A DNA stretch of 64,000 nt. Origin: Flintibacter faecis (GTDB taxonomy: Bacteria > Bacillota > Clostridia > Oscillospirales > Oscillospiraceae). Under the pieces are notes generated by a model that saw only the letters and a program-made list of their open reading frames with translations, was not told the origin of the DNA and ran no database searches. Location of the stretch: the NCBI RefSeq assembly GCF_014287875.1, contig NZ_JACOPN010000004.1, positions 186,001 through 250,000 on the forward strand, read 5' to 3'. The position numbers and the translations under genes were made by a program. Shown one piece after another: positions 42,847 through 52,700 of this stretch. Numbering within the stretch: the stretch's first letter is position 1; the number at the start of each line of letters is the position of its first letter.

Positions 42847-43812
42847 ATGAAACTTCAACATGCCGCCCCCCTCGCCCTTCTCCTCTCGCTGGCCGTGCTG
42901 CTGCCCGGCTGCGCTGCGCCGGAGCCGGAGCCCACCCTGCTGACCATCGGCACGGCGGACCGGGGCGGGGCCATGGCCCCGGCGGGCAGCGCCATCGCCG
43001 CCCTGCTGTCTGACGGGGAAGCCCGAAAGGTGAGCGTCAGCGTATCCAGCGGCTCGGCCATGAATGTACACAGCCTGGCCGCCGGGGACATCGACCTGGG
43101 GCTGGTATCCGGCGACGTGGCCTATGCCGCCTATGCGGGTACCGCGGAATTTGAGGGCCAGCCCCAGCCCCTGCGGGCGGTGGCGGCGGTATACTCCAGC
43201 GTCTCCTGCTGGATCGCCCCGGCGGACAGTCCGGCAGAGTACATCCACGACCTGGGCGGGCTGCGCCTGGGGGTGGGCCCACAGGACTCCACCACCGAGC
43301 TGTCCGCCCGGACGGCGGTGGAGCTGCTGGGACTGGATACCCGGAAGGCTCAGCTGGTGAATTGCAGCCTGGAGGACGGGGCCCGCCAGATCGCCGACGG
43401 CAGCCTGGATGCCCTCCACGCCTTTGCCGGGGTCCCCGCCCGCAGCCTGACCTGGCTGACACAGCAGGAGTCCTGCCGTCTGCTGCCCTTTACCGACGAG
43501 GAGCTCAGCCGCATTCTGGCTGAAAACCAGTCCTATTACGCCGTCTGCGTCCCTGCCGGGACCTATTCGGGCCAGACAGAGGACCTGAACACCTTCGGGG
43601 CCAAGTGCCTGCTGTGCGTCCGGGCCGACGCACCGGACGAGCTGGTCTATCAGCTGACCCAGACCCTGTATCACGGGGCGGAGGAGCTGGCCCAGTCCAC
43701 CCCCGCCCTGGCGGAGATGGCCCGGCCGGAATTTCTGTATGAGGACCTGCCCATCCCCCTCCACCAGGGGGCCGCCGACTTCTACCGGGCGGAGGGTCTG
43801 ATCGAAAGCTGA
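42847..43812 (+). CDS. TAXI-family solute-binding lipoprotein
   Basis: 321 residues. A lipoprotein signal ends LLPGC (Cys22), followed by the TAXI-type periplasmic binding fold: LTIGTADRGGAMAPAGSAIA, VSVSSGSAMNVHSLAAGDIDLGLV, LRAVAAVYSS and RLGVGPQDSTTELSA. TAXI proteins deliver substrates such as glutamate to TRAP transporters. AAAGGAG lies upstream of the ATG at 42847. No TRAP permease lies next to it, so it is an orphan here; it may work with a distant permease or serve sensing. It follows gltS after a terminator and has its own. Confidence 0.88.
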   Translation: MKLQHAAPLALLLSLAVLLPGCAAPEPEPTLLTIGTADRGGAMAPAGSAIAALLSDGEARKVSVSVSSGSAMNVHSLAAGDIDLGLVSGDVAYAAYAGTAEFEGQPQPLRAVAAVYSSVSCWIAPADSPAEYIHDLGGLRLGVGPQDSTTELSARTAVELLGLDTRKAQLVNCSLEDGARQIADGSLDALHAFAGVPARSLTWLTQQESCRLLPFTDEELSRILAENQSYYAVCVPAGTYSGQTEDLNTFGAKCLLCVRADAPDELVYQLTQTLYHGAEELAQSTPALAEMARPEFLYEDLPIPLHQGAADFYRAEGLIES

Positions 43813-43815
43813 CGG

Positions 43816-43858
43816 AAAACGCCGGATCCTCCCATGGGCGGGAGGGTCCGGCGTTTCT
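43816..43858 (+). terminator. Terminator of the TAXI gene
   Basis: AAAACGCCGGATCCTCCC pairs with GGGAGGGTCCGGCGTTT. Confidence 0.8.
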
Positions 43859-43928
43859 TCATGATTGACAAGGTTTCCATGAAATGTTATTTTAAATGTA
43901 ACATGTATCCTGATGTGGGGGTGTTTTC

Positions 43929-44723
43929 ATGAAAAAGGGCCTGCTGGCCGCCGCCCTGGCTGTGATGTTGACCCTGACCGCCTGCGGTGGAGCGGAAAGC
44001 GATCGTTCTGCGGAGGACCTGCCCCGGCTGGTCATCGCCAGCGACAACTATAAGCCATACAGCTATGTGGGCCCCAACGGCAATTTGATCGGCGTGGACG
44101 TGGACCTGGCCACCGAGGCCTGCCGCCGCCTGGGCTATGCCCCGGAGTTCTGCCAGATCGTGTGGGAGAACAAGGATGCCTATCTGTCCAGCGGCCAGGC
44201 GGACTGCCTGTGGGGCAGCTTTACCATGACCGGGCGGGAGGACCTGTACCAGTGGGCCGGGCCCTATCTCTACAGCCGCCAGATGGTGGCGGTGCGGGCA
44301 AACAGCGACATCCACACCCTGGCCGACCTGGCGGGCCGCCGGGTGGCGGTGCAGGCCACGGGCAAGCCGGAGGCGCTCTTCCTCACCTCCAGCGCGCCGG
44401 GTGTCTCCCAGGTGGAGGCGGTGTACGCCTTCTCCACCATGGACGAGGTATACGCCTGTCTGCGCAAGGGCTATGCCGATGCCATTGCGGGGCACGAGAA
44501 CGCCCTGCGGCTGTTCCTCGACTCCTCCCCTGGCTCCTACCGGATGCTGGACGAAATCCTGGACGTATCTCAGCTGGGGGTGGCCTTTCAAAAGGACACC
44601 CATAAAGAATTGGCCCAGGCCCTCACCCAGACCCTGGCGGAGATGGAGTCCGACGGGACCACCCGGGCCATTTTAACGCGATATGGCCTGGACGCTGACC
44701 GGGCTCTGGGGGTAACGCCATGA
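43929..44723 (+). CDS. Amino-acid type solute-binding lipoprotein
   Basis: 264 residues. Lipoprotein signal ending LTACGG (Cys19), then an SBP_bac_3 fold (VIASDNYKPYSYVGPNGNLIGVDVDLATEA pattern, DCLWGSFTMT, LADLAGRRVAVQATG, YADAIAGHE). These proteins bind amino acids, usually for ABC importers. Here no permease or ATPase follows. Instead the stop overlaps the start of a hybrid histidine kinase (ATGA), so it probably presents its ligand to that sensor from outside the cell. Confidence 0.9.
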   Translation: MKKGLLAAALAVMLTLTACGGAESDRSAEDLPRLVIASDNYKPYSYVGPNGNLIGVDVDLATEACRRLGYAPEFCQIVWENKDAYLSSGQADCLWGSFTMTGREDLYQWAGPYLYSRQMVAVRANSDIHTLADLAGRRVAVQATGKPEALFLTSSAPGVSQVEAVYAFSTMDEVYACLRKGYADAIAGHENALRLFLDSSPGSYRMLDEILDVSQLGVAFQKDTHKELAQALTQTLAEMESDGTTRAILTRYGLDADRALGVTP

Positions 44724-47269
44724 AAAAACGCATCTATGCCGCGGGCAGCATTTGGGCATCCAAGCTTTTCCGGCTGTCCCTGCTGGCCGGACTGGTTCTC
44801 ATCCTGCTGGGCTACAGCGCCATCACCGCCCTGGACAAGGCCGGCGTGCGCCGGGTGGCCCAACAGACGCTGTTCTCCATGTCCGGCCGTCTGCAGCGGT
44901 ATGAGAACTATATGGCCAATGAAAAGTCCAAAAGCCTGATCCGCCTGCTGGACAAGGCCAACGAACTCAGCCGCTGCCTGGCCCGGGAGCAGGGGGACCG
45001 GAGCGCCCTGCTCGCCAGCTATACCCATCAGCAGCGGCTCACCGGCATTTTCCTGCTGAATGACCGGCTCGGCATAGAGGCCCGGTTCTCGGAGGCCCCC
45101 ATTCCCCTCTCCGGCCAGGACCAGGCCAACGTCCGCGCCCAGGTGGAATCGGTGGTCCAGCATCCCAAAAAGACCTACCTCACCCGCCTGACCACCTCCG
45201 GCGGGACCTTCGACTTTGCCGCCGTGGCCCGACAGGATGGCCCCGGCGCGGTGGTCGCCTATGTGCGTAAGGAGACCGCCGAATTCAGCGAGGACGACAT
45301 CTCTCTGGACACCATGTTCCTGGGCGACAACTATAACCTGGGCGGCGTGGTGGTGGTGTCTGACGGTACCGCGATCCTGGCCTCCAACAAGAGCGCGCTG
45401 CAGGGGACTTATTCCGCAGAATTTCTGGACCGCTTCCACCAACAGCTGGCGCCGGACCGGTCGGGTCTCATCCACCTGTCCTATCAGGGCCAGGACTGGT
45501 ACGGCTCCCGCACCAGCAGCGGAGACTATCGGCTGTACGCCTTCTTCCCCGCCTCCTCTGTCTTCGCCACCCGCACCGGTGCCCTGGGGTACACGCTGGC
45601 GGCCTATATCCTGCTGCTGACCGTGTTTACTGTCCTGCGCCACCGCTCCTCCCGGGCAACGCTCCGCCAGCTGGAAAAGCAATACCGGATCATCAGCGCC
45701 GTGAGCAGCATCTACTCCTCCTGCTTTCTGTTCTCCTTGGATGGGCAGTCGGTAGAGGTCATCCGGGCCCAGGAGGACATGCGCCCCCAGCTGGATCAGC
45801 TCACCCGGCCCCAACAGGTGGTCGACCTGCTGGTTCAAAAACATGTCGCCCCCGCCTATCGTCAGAGTTTTCGGGCCTTCACCGATCTGTCCAGCGTGGA
45901 GCGCCGCCTGACGGGGGTCTCCTCCCTCTCCTGCCCCTTTGAGGACCTGTCCGACCGGTGGATATCGGCGGTGCTGATCCCCCAGGAATACGACGATGGC
46001 GGCGGCATCCAGTCGGTGCTGCTGCTGCTGCGGGACATGTCGGACGAAAAGCGCCGGGAGCTGGACTATCAGCAGCAGCTGCGTCAGGCGGCCCAGCAGG
46101 CCGAGCGGGCCAACCTGGCCAAGACCGACTTTCTCCGCCGCATGAGCCACGACGTGCGCACCCCCATCAACGGCATCCGGGGCATGGTCGCCATCAGCCG
46201 GCACTACGCCGGGGACGAGGCCAAGCAGGAGGAGTGCCGGGAGAATATCCTCTCCGCCTCCGGCTTCCTGCTGGACCTGGTCAACGATGTGCTGGATATG
46301 AACAAGCTGGAGTCCGGCTCCATCCAGCTGGAGGAGCGCCCCTTCTCCCTGAGCGAGGTGATAGACAGCGTCCTGTCCATTGTCCAGGTCCGGGCGGGCG
46401 AGCGGGGCGTGGTCCTAAGCCGGGATACAAGGGACATCGTCCACGACAGGCTTATCGGCAGCCCCCTCCACCTGCGCCAGGTGCTGCTGAATGTCTCCAG
46501 CAACGCGGTGAAGTATAACCGCGCCGGCGGCTCCATCGTCTTCTCCTGCCGGGAGCTGCCCCCGGCAGACCCGGCGGCCCAGGGCCCCGTGACCTTCACC
46601 TTTACCTGCGCGGATACCGGCGTGGGCATGAGCCCGGAGTTTCAAAAGCGGGCCTTCGAGCCCTTTGCCCAGGAGGACACCACCGTCCGCTCCACCTACA
46701 GCGGCACCGGTCTGGGATTGCCCATCGCCAAGGAGCTGGTGGAGCATATGGGCGGCACCATTTCCTTTGTCAGCCGGCAGGGCGAGGGGACCACCTTCAC
46801 GATCGTGCTCTCCCTTCTTCCCGACCCGGACGGGGCCGTGCAGGCCGTCCCCGCAGAAGCGGAGGAGCTGCCCTCCATCGCCGGGACCCGGGTGCTGATG
46901 GCGGAGGACAACGACATGAACCGGGAGATCACCCGCTTTGTTCTGGAAAATCAGGGTGCCCTGGTGGCGGCCGTCACCGACGGGCAGCAGGCGGTGGATG
47001 CCTTTGCCCGGTCCGCCCCCGGCAGCTTCGACGTGGTGCTGATGGACGTGATGATGCCCGTGATGGACGGCCTGGAGGCCACCCGCCGCATCCGCTCCAT
47101 GGACCGGCCCGATGCCAAAACCGTCCCCATCTTCGCCCTGACGGCCAATGCCTTTGCCGACGACCAGGTCCTCAGCCGCCAGGCCGGCATGAACGAGCAT
47201 ATCCCCAAGCCCCTGGACGGGCCGAAGCTGATCAAGCTGATCCACCGGTATTCAAGCGGAGAAAATTGA
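44720..47269 (+). CDS. Hybrid sensor histidine kinase/response regulator
   Basis: 849 residues. Membrane helices at about 15-35 and 290-310 enclose a Cache-like extracytoplasmic domain of about 250 residues. A PAS-like region follows, then a coiled coil, HisKA with FLRRMSHDVRTPINGIRG (His near 476), HATPase (NVSSNAVKYN, DTGVGMSPEF, GTGLGLPIAKELVEHMGG) and a C-terminal receiver with VLMAEDNDMNRE and LMDVMMPVMDG (Asp near 776). No output domain is fused, so the receiver may pass phosphate on or act by itself. It is translationally coupled to the solute-binding protein. This pairing recalls sensor systems in gut Clostridia. Target unknown. Confidence 0.93.
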   Translation: MKKRIYAAGSIWASKLFRLSLLAGLVLILLGYSAITALDKAGVRRVAQQTLFSMSGRLQRYENYMANEKSKSLIRLLDKANELSRCLAREQGDRSALLASYTHQQRLTGIFLLNDRLGIEARFSEAPIPLSGQDQANVRAQVESVVQHPKKTYLTRLTTSGGTFDFAAVARQDGPGAVVAYVRKETAEFSEDDISLDTMFLGDNYNLGGVVVVSDGTAILASNKSALQGTYSAEFLDRFHQQLAPDRSGLIHLSYQGQDWYGSRTSSGDYRLYAFFPASSVFATRTGALGYTLAAYILLLTVFTVLRHRSSRATLRQLEKQYRIISAVSSIYSSCFLFSLDGQSVEVIRAQEDMRPQLDQLTRPQQVVDLLVQKHVAPAYRQSFRAFTDLSSVERRLTGVSSLSCPFEDLSDRWISAVLIPQEYDDGGGIQSVLLLLRDMSDEKRRELDYQQQLRQAAQQAERANLAKTDFLRRMSHDVRTPINGIRGMVAISRHYAGDEAKQEECRENILSASGFLLDLVNDVLDMNKLESGSIQLEERPFSLSEVIDSVLSIVQVRAGERGVVLSRDTRDIVHDRLIGSPLHLRQVLLNVSSNAVKYNRAGGSIVFSCRELPPADPAAQGPVTFTFTCADTGVGMSPEFQKRAFEPFAQEDTTVRSTYSGTGLGLPIAKELVEHMGGTISFVSRQGEGTTFTIVLSLLPDPDGAVQAVPAEAEELPSIAGTRVLMAEDNDMNREITRFVLENQGALVAAVTDGQQAVDAFARSAPGSFDVVLMDVMMPVMDGLEATRRIRSMDRPDAKTVPIFALTANAFADDQVLSRQAGMNEHIPKPLDGPKLIKLIHRYSSGEN

Positions 47270-47274
47270 TCCAT

Positions 47275-47325
47275 AAAACCAGCCGCCGTCAACGCTCCTC
47301 TCTGCGCTGACGGCGGCTGTTCTGT
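47275..47325. terminator. Terminator between hybrid kinase and GIY-YIG gene
   Basis: AGCCGCCGTCAACGC pairs with GCGCTGACGGCGGCT, with a T-rich run. It can serve both convergent genes. Confidence 0.75.
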
Positions 47326-47334
47326 TCTTTTCCC

Positions 47335-47691
47335 TTACTGCCGGTCCTTGCACACGTCCACCCAGTCCAGGCTGTTGGAGCAGCGCTTGGGGCTGATCGC
47401 CTTTGGCGCTGTCTCTTTTTCTGTCTGGCACCGATTCGGTTCGCCGGCCCAGCCGGAGCGCAGGGTGTCTTTCTGTGGCCGTGAGAGCCGCTTGATCTGA
47501 TACTCCCGGCGCAGGGCGGCGGAGCGGCTGGGCTGCTCCTGGACATAGACCAGGGTCAGGGGCCCCCGGCCACGGGTATATTTGGCCCCCTGTCCCATCT
47601 GATGGGCCTTCAGGCGGCGCTCCACGTTATCCGTCATTCCGGTGTACAGCGTCCCGTCGCCGCACAGCAGCATATAGACATACCAGCCCAT
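47335..47691 (-). CDS. GIY-YIG nuclease-domain protein (YhbQ/UPF0213-like)
   Basis: 118 residues. WYVYMLLCGDGTLYTGMTDNVERRLKAH has the GIY-YIG core (Y-V-Y ... Y-T-G), followed by a conserved Arg and R-E-Y-Q-I-K-R-L. The first ~80 residues match the UPF0213 small family; the C-terminal ~35 residues with several Cys are an extra tail (RCSNSLDWVDVCKD). ATG 47691 has a purine-rich GGGGGCGGGG upstream; a longer frame to 47835 reads into non-conserved DNA. Family members are structure-specific nucleases of unclear role. Confidence 0.88.
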   Translation of the reverse strand: MGWYVYMLLCGDGTLYTGMTDNVERRLKAHQMGQGAKYTRGRGPLTLVYVQEQPSRSAALRREYQIKRLSRPQKDTLRSGWAGEPNRCQTEKETAPKAISPKRCSNSLDWVDVCKDRQ

Positions 47692-47886
47692 GTCCCCGCC
47701 CCCCTTCTCGCAGTCTGCTTCGTATTGTAGCACATCCCCCGCCCCGCCGCAAGCGCATACGCCAGACACCTCTTCTTCTCCCCCGGCATAGCCTGCTTTG
47801 GACGCATCCGCAGTCAGGCGTTCTCCTGCGCGCACTTTCGCCCTCCCCGGAGACCGCCGCCGTTTTGAGAAGAAAGGACGTACATT

Positions 47887-48678
47887 GTGACACAGGCTTT
47901 ATTTCTGGCCGCCCTGGGCACGGGCTTTACCTGCCTGATGACCGCCCTGGGGGCCTGCGTGGTCTTTCTGTTCCGCCGCCAGTCCTCCCCGGGGCTGCAC
48001 CGGGTGATGCTGGGCTTTGCCGCCGGGGTGATGCTGGCCGCCAGCGTGTGGTCCCTGCTCATCCCCTCCATTGAAAAGGCCCGGGAGCTGCATCTGGCGG
48101 GCTGGCTGCCCGCCGCCGGGGGGTCGGCGCTGGGCATCGCCTTTCTGCTGGCCATGGACGCCCTGCTGCCCCATCTGGCCCCGGAGTCCTTCCACTGGCG
48201 GGAGGGGCAGACCTCCCGCCGCCGGACCCTGATGCTGGTGCTGGCGGTGACCCTGCACAACATCCCGGAGGGCATGGCCGTGGGGGTCTCCTTCGCCCTG
48301 GCCGCCCAGGCAGAGGACCCCGCCCTGCTCACCGCCGCCGTGGCCCTGGCCCTGGGCATCGGCGTTCAGAACTTCCCGGAGGGGGCCGCCATCGCCCTGC
48401 CCCTGCGGCAGGAGGGCATGAGCCGCCGCCGGGCCTTCGCCCTTGGGGCCCTTTCCGGGGTGGTGGAGCCGGTGTTCGGCCTGCTCACCGTGCTGGCGGT
48501 GGGCTCCGTCCAGGCGCTGATGCCATGGCTGCTGTCCTTCGCCGCCGGGGCCATGCTGTATGTGGTGGTGGAGGAGCTGATCCCCGAGGCCAACCTGTCC
48601 CAGGGCGGCCACACCGGCACCCTGGGCGTGATGACCGGGTTTTTGATGATGATGATCCTGGACGTGGCGCTGGGGTAA
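47887..48678 (+). CDS. ZIP-family metal transporter
   Basis: 263 residues with eight membrane segments. The ZIP metal-site motifs are present: HNIPEGMAVGVSFAL in helix 4 and NFPEGAAIALPLRQEGMSRRRAF in helix 5, with a further conserved EELIPEA. Such proteins import zinc, iron or manganese. It starts with GTG 47887, 9 bases after AAGGAC. It stands alone between a GIY-YIG gene in the other direction and repeat-rich DNA. No metal-regulator box was recognised upstream. Confidence 0.93.
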   Translation: MTQALFLAALGTGFTCLMTALGACVVFLFRRQSSPGLHRVMLGFAAGVMLAASVWSLLIPSIEKARELHLAGWLPAAGGSALGIAFLLAMDALLPHLAPESFHWREGQTSRRRTLMLVLAVTLHNIPEGMAVGVSFALAAQAEDPALLTAAVALALGIGVQNFPEGAAIALPLRQEGMSRRRAFALGALSGVVEPVFGLLTVLAVGSVQALMPWLLSFAAGAMLYVVVEELIPEANLSQGGHTGTLGVMTGFLMMMILDVALG

Positions 48679-48970
48679 GTGAGCAAAAAAGCCTTCCCCT
48701 GGGGGAAGGTGGCACGGCGCAGCCGTGACGGATGAGGGGAACGCCATCGACATTTGAGCATTTCCGACAGAACAGCCAAAGCCTTCGCCCCGCAGGGGAG
48801 AAGGTGGCATGGGCGCAAGCCCATGACGGATGAGGGGGACCACGGAGGTGCACCCGTTATCGACGGGCCGACACAGAGGTCGGCCCCTACGGCGTGTCAC
48901 GATGGCTTTTGTAGGGGCGGACCTCCGTGTCCGCCCGTTCGATGACCACCGCACCAACGGAACTCCCCCA
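48679..48970. repeat. Intergenic mosaic repeats before the TetR gene
   Basis: No gene. Two copies of a unit of the form CCTTCCCC...GGGGAAGGTGGCACGGCGCAGCCGTGACGGATGAGGGG (48696-48740, and a variant near 48785-48838), then the GTAGGGGCGGACCTCCGTGTCCGCCC module. Related units lie near 33310-33550, 34860-34970, 53040-53735 and 61560-61915. Confidence 0.75.
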
Positions 48971-48978
48971 GATTTAAC

Positions 48979-49007
48979 TTGCCTTTTCTCCCGGTCTATG
49001 CTATACT
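48979..49007 (+). promoter_or_regulatory. Promoter of the tetR-SLH operon
   Basis: TTGCCT, 17 bases, TATACT, about 54 bases before the TetR start. Confidence 0.55.
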
Positions 49008-49060
49008 GTGACCATACTCACAACATCACTCACTCTGTTTGCACAAAGGAGGTAGATCCC

Positions 49061-49789
49061 ATGCCCGCCAAAGGAAAACGCACCAGCGGGCTGCTGACCC
49101 AGCAGAAGATGCTGCGGGGGGCGGTGTCGCTGTTTCTGGAGAAGGGCTATGAGGGAACGACCACGGCGGAGATCGCCCGGGCGGCGGGGATGACCCCCAG
49201 CTCCTTCTTCCGGGCCTATCCCAGCAAGGAGGCCCTGCTGCTGGAGCTGGTGCGGCGGATGTTCTCCGGCCAGTTCGCCCTGGCCCAGCAGCACAGCGGC
49301 CCGACGGACCCGGTGGTGCTGTACGCCGTGGAGACCGCCATACAGCTGCACATCGCCGAGCTCAGCGAGCCCCTGCGGGACCTGTACGTCACCGGCTACT
49401 CCCTGCCCACCACCTCGGCCTATATCTACCACAGCACCGCCAAGCGGCTTCAGGTCATCTTCGGCCCCTATCTCCCCCAGCTCCAGGCCAAGGACTTTTA
49501 CGAGATGGAGCTCGCCTCCGCCGGGATGATGCGCAGCTTTATGTCCGTCCCCTGCGACCTCTATTTCACCATCGAGGCCAAGATCTCCCGCTTTCTGGAC
49601 TGCGCCCTGACCCTGTACCATGTGCCCCAAAAGCAGCGGGAGGAGATCATCCACTTTGTGCTGCACCTGGACCTGCGCACCATGGCCGTGGGCATCATCC
49701 AGAGCACCGTAATGCAGGCCGAACAGGGCTTTGCCCTGCTGCCCGAACTGGACCAAGATACACATGACAGGAAGGAGGAACGCAAATGA
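49061..49789 (+). CDS. TetR/AcrR-family regulator
   Basis: 242 residues. The N-terminal HTH is typical ([43 protein letters not shown] pattern, with the recognition helix in [11 protein letters not shown]). The C-terminal ligand domain is helical and not specific. ATG 49061 has AAAGGAGGT upstream; a longer frame to 48830 runs into the repeats and is rejected. The stop codon overlaps the start of the ubiquitin-SLH gene (ATGA), so the regulator and the surface protein are made together, with the regulator likely controlling its own operon. Confidence 0.9.
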   Translation: MPAKGKRTSGLLTQQKMLRGAVSLFLEKGYEGTTTAEIARAAGMTPSSFFRAYPSKEALLLELVRRMFSGQFALAQQHSGPTDPVVLYAVETAIQLHIAELSEPLRDLYVTGYSLPTTSAYIYHSTAKRLQVIFGPYLPQLQAKDFYEMELASAGMMRSFMSVPCDLYFTIEAKISRFLDCALTLYHVPQKQREEIIHFVLHLDLRTMAVGIIQSTVMQAEQGFALLPELDQDTHDRKEERK

Positions 49790-52700
49790 AGAAAAAACGC
49801 CTGTTCCGCACCCTGACAGCCACCGTTCTGTGCCTGTCCATGCTGTGCATGAACGCCAGCGCCATGCAGATTTTCGTCAAGACTCTCACCGGAAAGCATA
49901 TCACCCTGGAGGTGGAGCCCGGCGACTACATTTCCACTGTAAAAACCCAAATACAGAAAAAGGAGGGCATTCCCCCCGACCAGCAGCAGCTCACCTATCA
50001 GGGCAAGCTGCTGGAGAATGATAACGAAACGCTGGCAGACCACAATGTTCAGAAGGACAGCACCCTGCATTTGACACTGCGGCTCTCCCCCGGCACGGCA
50101 GAAAACTCCACGGATGTCTCTGACGAGGCCGCTTTGAAGGCCGCCGTTCAAATCGACAACAACTACATCCGGCTCGCCGGCAACATCGACCTGACCGTTC
50201 CCCTGGAAGTCAAGAAAAATGTCACCCTGGACCTGAACGGCTGTGTGCTGAACGCTGGGGGCCGCTGCCCGGTCATACAGCTTTGTGACGAAGCCAAGCT
50301 GATCGTTGTGGACAGCAACCCCACCAAGCCCCACTATTTCACGGTTGATAAAAACGGCCTGTGGAAATGGAACGACACCGACGCAGCCACAGAAAACAAA
50401 GTCCTCGGCGGCATTATCACCGGCGGCAATTCAAAAGCATCTATCTATTTCTCCAGCGGCGGTGGCCTCGTCCTTGATAAAAACACGTCGGCGGAGCTGC
50501 GCAGCGGCAGCATCGTGGGCTGCACGTCGGACAAGGGCGGCGGCGTGATTGTCACCAAGGGAGCTTCCTTCGTCCTGGGCGACGGCAGCAGCCCGGCCCG
50601 CATCATCGGCTGCACCGTCAGTAATGATTCGACGCTTATGGGCGGCGGTGTGTATGTTACTGCTAATACTCAAGGCGATGCCTCTTTCACCATGAACCCC
50701 GGTGCGGAGATCCGCAGCTGCACCGTTGTTTCTGATTCTTATAGCTCATGGAACTGCGGCGGCGGCGTATTCATCCAAGACGGCATCTTTACTATGAACG
50801 GCGGCACCATTACCGACTGCCACATAGCAGAGCGCGACGCTACTACTAGACGCGGCGGCGGCGTGTACCTCACTAACAGTGCCACAATGCACGCCAACGG
50901 CGGCCAGATCACGGGCTGCACCGCAGATCAGGGCGGTGCGGCATACAACGACGGCGGCACCATTCAGGCGGACACAAACGCCAAGGGCACCACCTTCTCC
51001 GGTGCGGTCTGCAATAATTACGGCACCATCAGCGGCGGTGTCTTTACCGGCGATGTGACAAATCAGAAGACGGCCACCATCTCCGGCGGCACGTTCACCG
51101 GTGCGGTGACGAATGAAGCCAGTTTCGGTTACGACTCTCGTGGCGACACTTACCTGTGCCAAGGCAAGATCACCGGCGGCACCTTTGAGGAGGCCGTGAC
51201 CAACAACGGCGCAGTCATTGAAAGCGGGACCTTTACCGGTACCGTGATCAATAAGAAAGCGCTGGACCAGAACGGCAATACGCTGGAGGGCGATGACAAG
51301 AAACCGGCCCTGGGCCTCATCTCCGGCGGGACCTTCGAGGGACCCGTGACCAACGACCCCAGCTGCACCATCTCCGGCGGCAGCTTTACCGGCGATGTGA
51401 CAAATCGAGAAGTGGCCACCATCAGCGGCGGTACGTTCAACGACACCGTCACCAGCGAGGGCTATATTGAAAACGGCACGTTCAACGGCGATGTGATCCT
51501 CAATAATGGCGGCGTCGCTGGCGGCATTTTCAACGGCAACGGCACGGTGAACAACAAGGCCTCGTATGTTGCCGACGGAACTTTCAACGGGGACGTGATC
51601 AACGACTTTATGCTTGCAGGCGGGACCTACAAAGGCAAGGTGACCAACAACGGCACCATCGGGATCAACGGCACATTCTATGGTCCCGTCATCAATAGCA
51701 AGAACATTAACGGCGGCACCTTCCTGGGCGACGTGACCAATAACACCAACGGCCAGATCAACGGCGGCACGTTCCTGGACACTGTATCCAATAACGGCCA
51801 GATCAACGGCGGCACCTTCTCCGGCGCTATCACCGGCACGGGCACCATTGTGGAGGATGCCGTCGTGAAGCTGACCGTCTCCTTCCACCCCAACGGCGGC
51901 AGCGGCAGTATGGACCCGGTGACGGTGGACTATGGCGCCACCTATCTCTTCCCCGAGAACGGCTTCACCGCCCCCGAGGGCAAGCGCTTTGCCCACTGGG
52001 CCATTGATTCCCTGGACGGCGATACCACTGCCGTCCCCGGCGGCGGGCTGCCCATCCTCCGGGGCACCACCGCCTATGCGGTGTGGGAGGACATCCCCGG
52101 CTCTACCGGCGGCGGGGGCGGCGGCGGACGGACCAGCTATTCCGTCAGCACCGGCAAGACCGGCAAGACCGGCAACGGCACCCTCTCCCTCAGCGATACC
52201 TCCGCCCGCCGGGGCGACACGGTGATCATCACCGTAAAGCCCGACAAGGGCTATACTCTGGAGACCCTCACCGTCACCGACAGCCGGGGCAGCGCCCTCA
52301 CCCTCACGGACAAGGGCGGCGGCAAGTTTGCCTTCACCATGCCCAGCGGCAGCGTCACCGTAAATGCCACCTTCATGGAGGACAATTCCATCCTGAACTT
52401 CTTCGTGGACGTGCCCGCCAGCGCCTATTACTACGACGCAGTGAAGTGGGCGGCGGAGCAGGGCATCACCGGCGGCACGGACGAGAACCACTTCTCCCCC
52501 GATGCCTCCTGCACCCGGGCCCAGATCGTCACCTTCCTGTGGCGGGCGGCGGGCAGCCCGGTGGTGAACTACATTCTGCCCTCTGAGGATGTGGCCGAGA
52601 GCAGCTATTACGCCGAGGCCGTCCGCTGGGCGGCCAGCCAGGGCATCGTCTCCGGCGTCTCCCCCACCCGCTTCGGCCCCGACCTGCCCTGCACCCGGGC

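Noticed and set aside
41446..43764. 772-codon open frame on the minus strand, antisense to gltS and the TAXI gene
   Set aside because: It spans two clear genes and an intergenic terminator, has no domain, and its composition (Gly, Gln, His, Ala) is that of a GC-rich antisense shadow.
48830..49060. Upstream extension of the TetR frame
   Set aside because: It reads through mosaic repeats and the promoter; the ATG at 49061 has a strong ribosome site and the canonical TetR N terminus.
49861..50095. Human or other eukaryotic ubiquitin contamination in the assembly
   Set aside because: The domain is in frame with a bacterial signal peptide and SLH protein, uses host-like codons, has bacterial-specific changes (no Gly-Gly end) and overlaps a TetR gene, so a chimera is unlikely.
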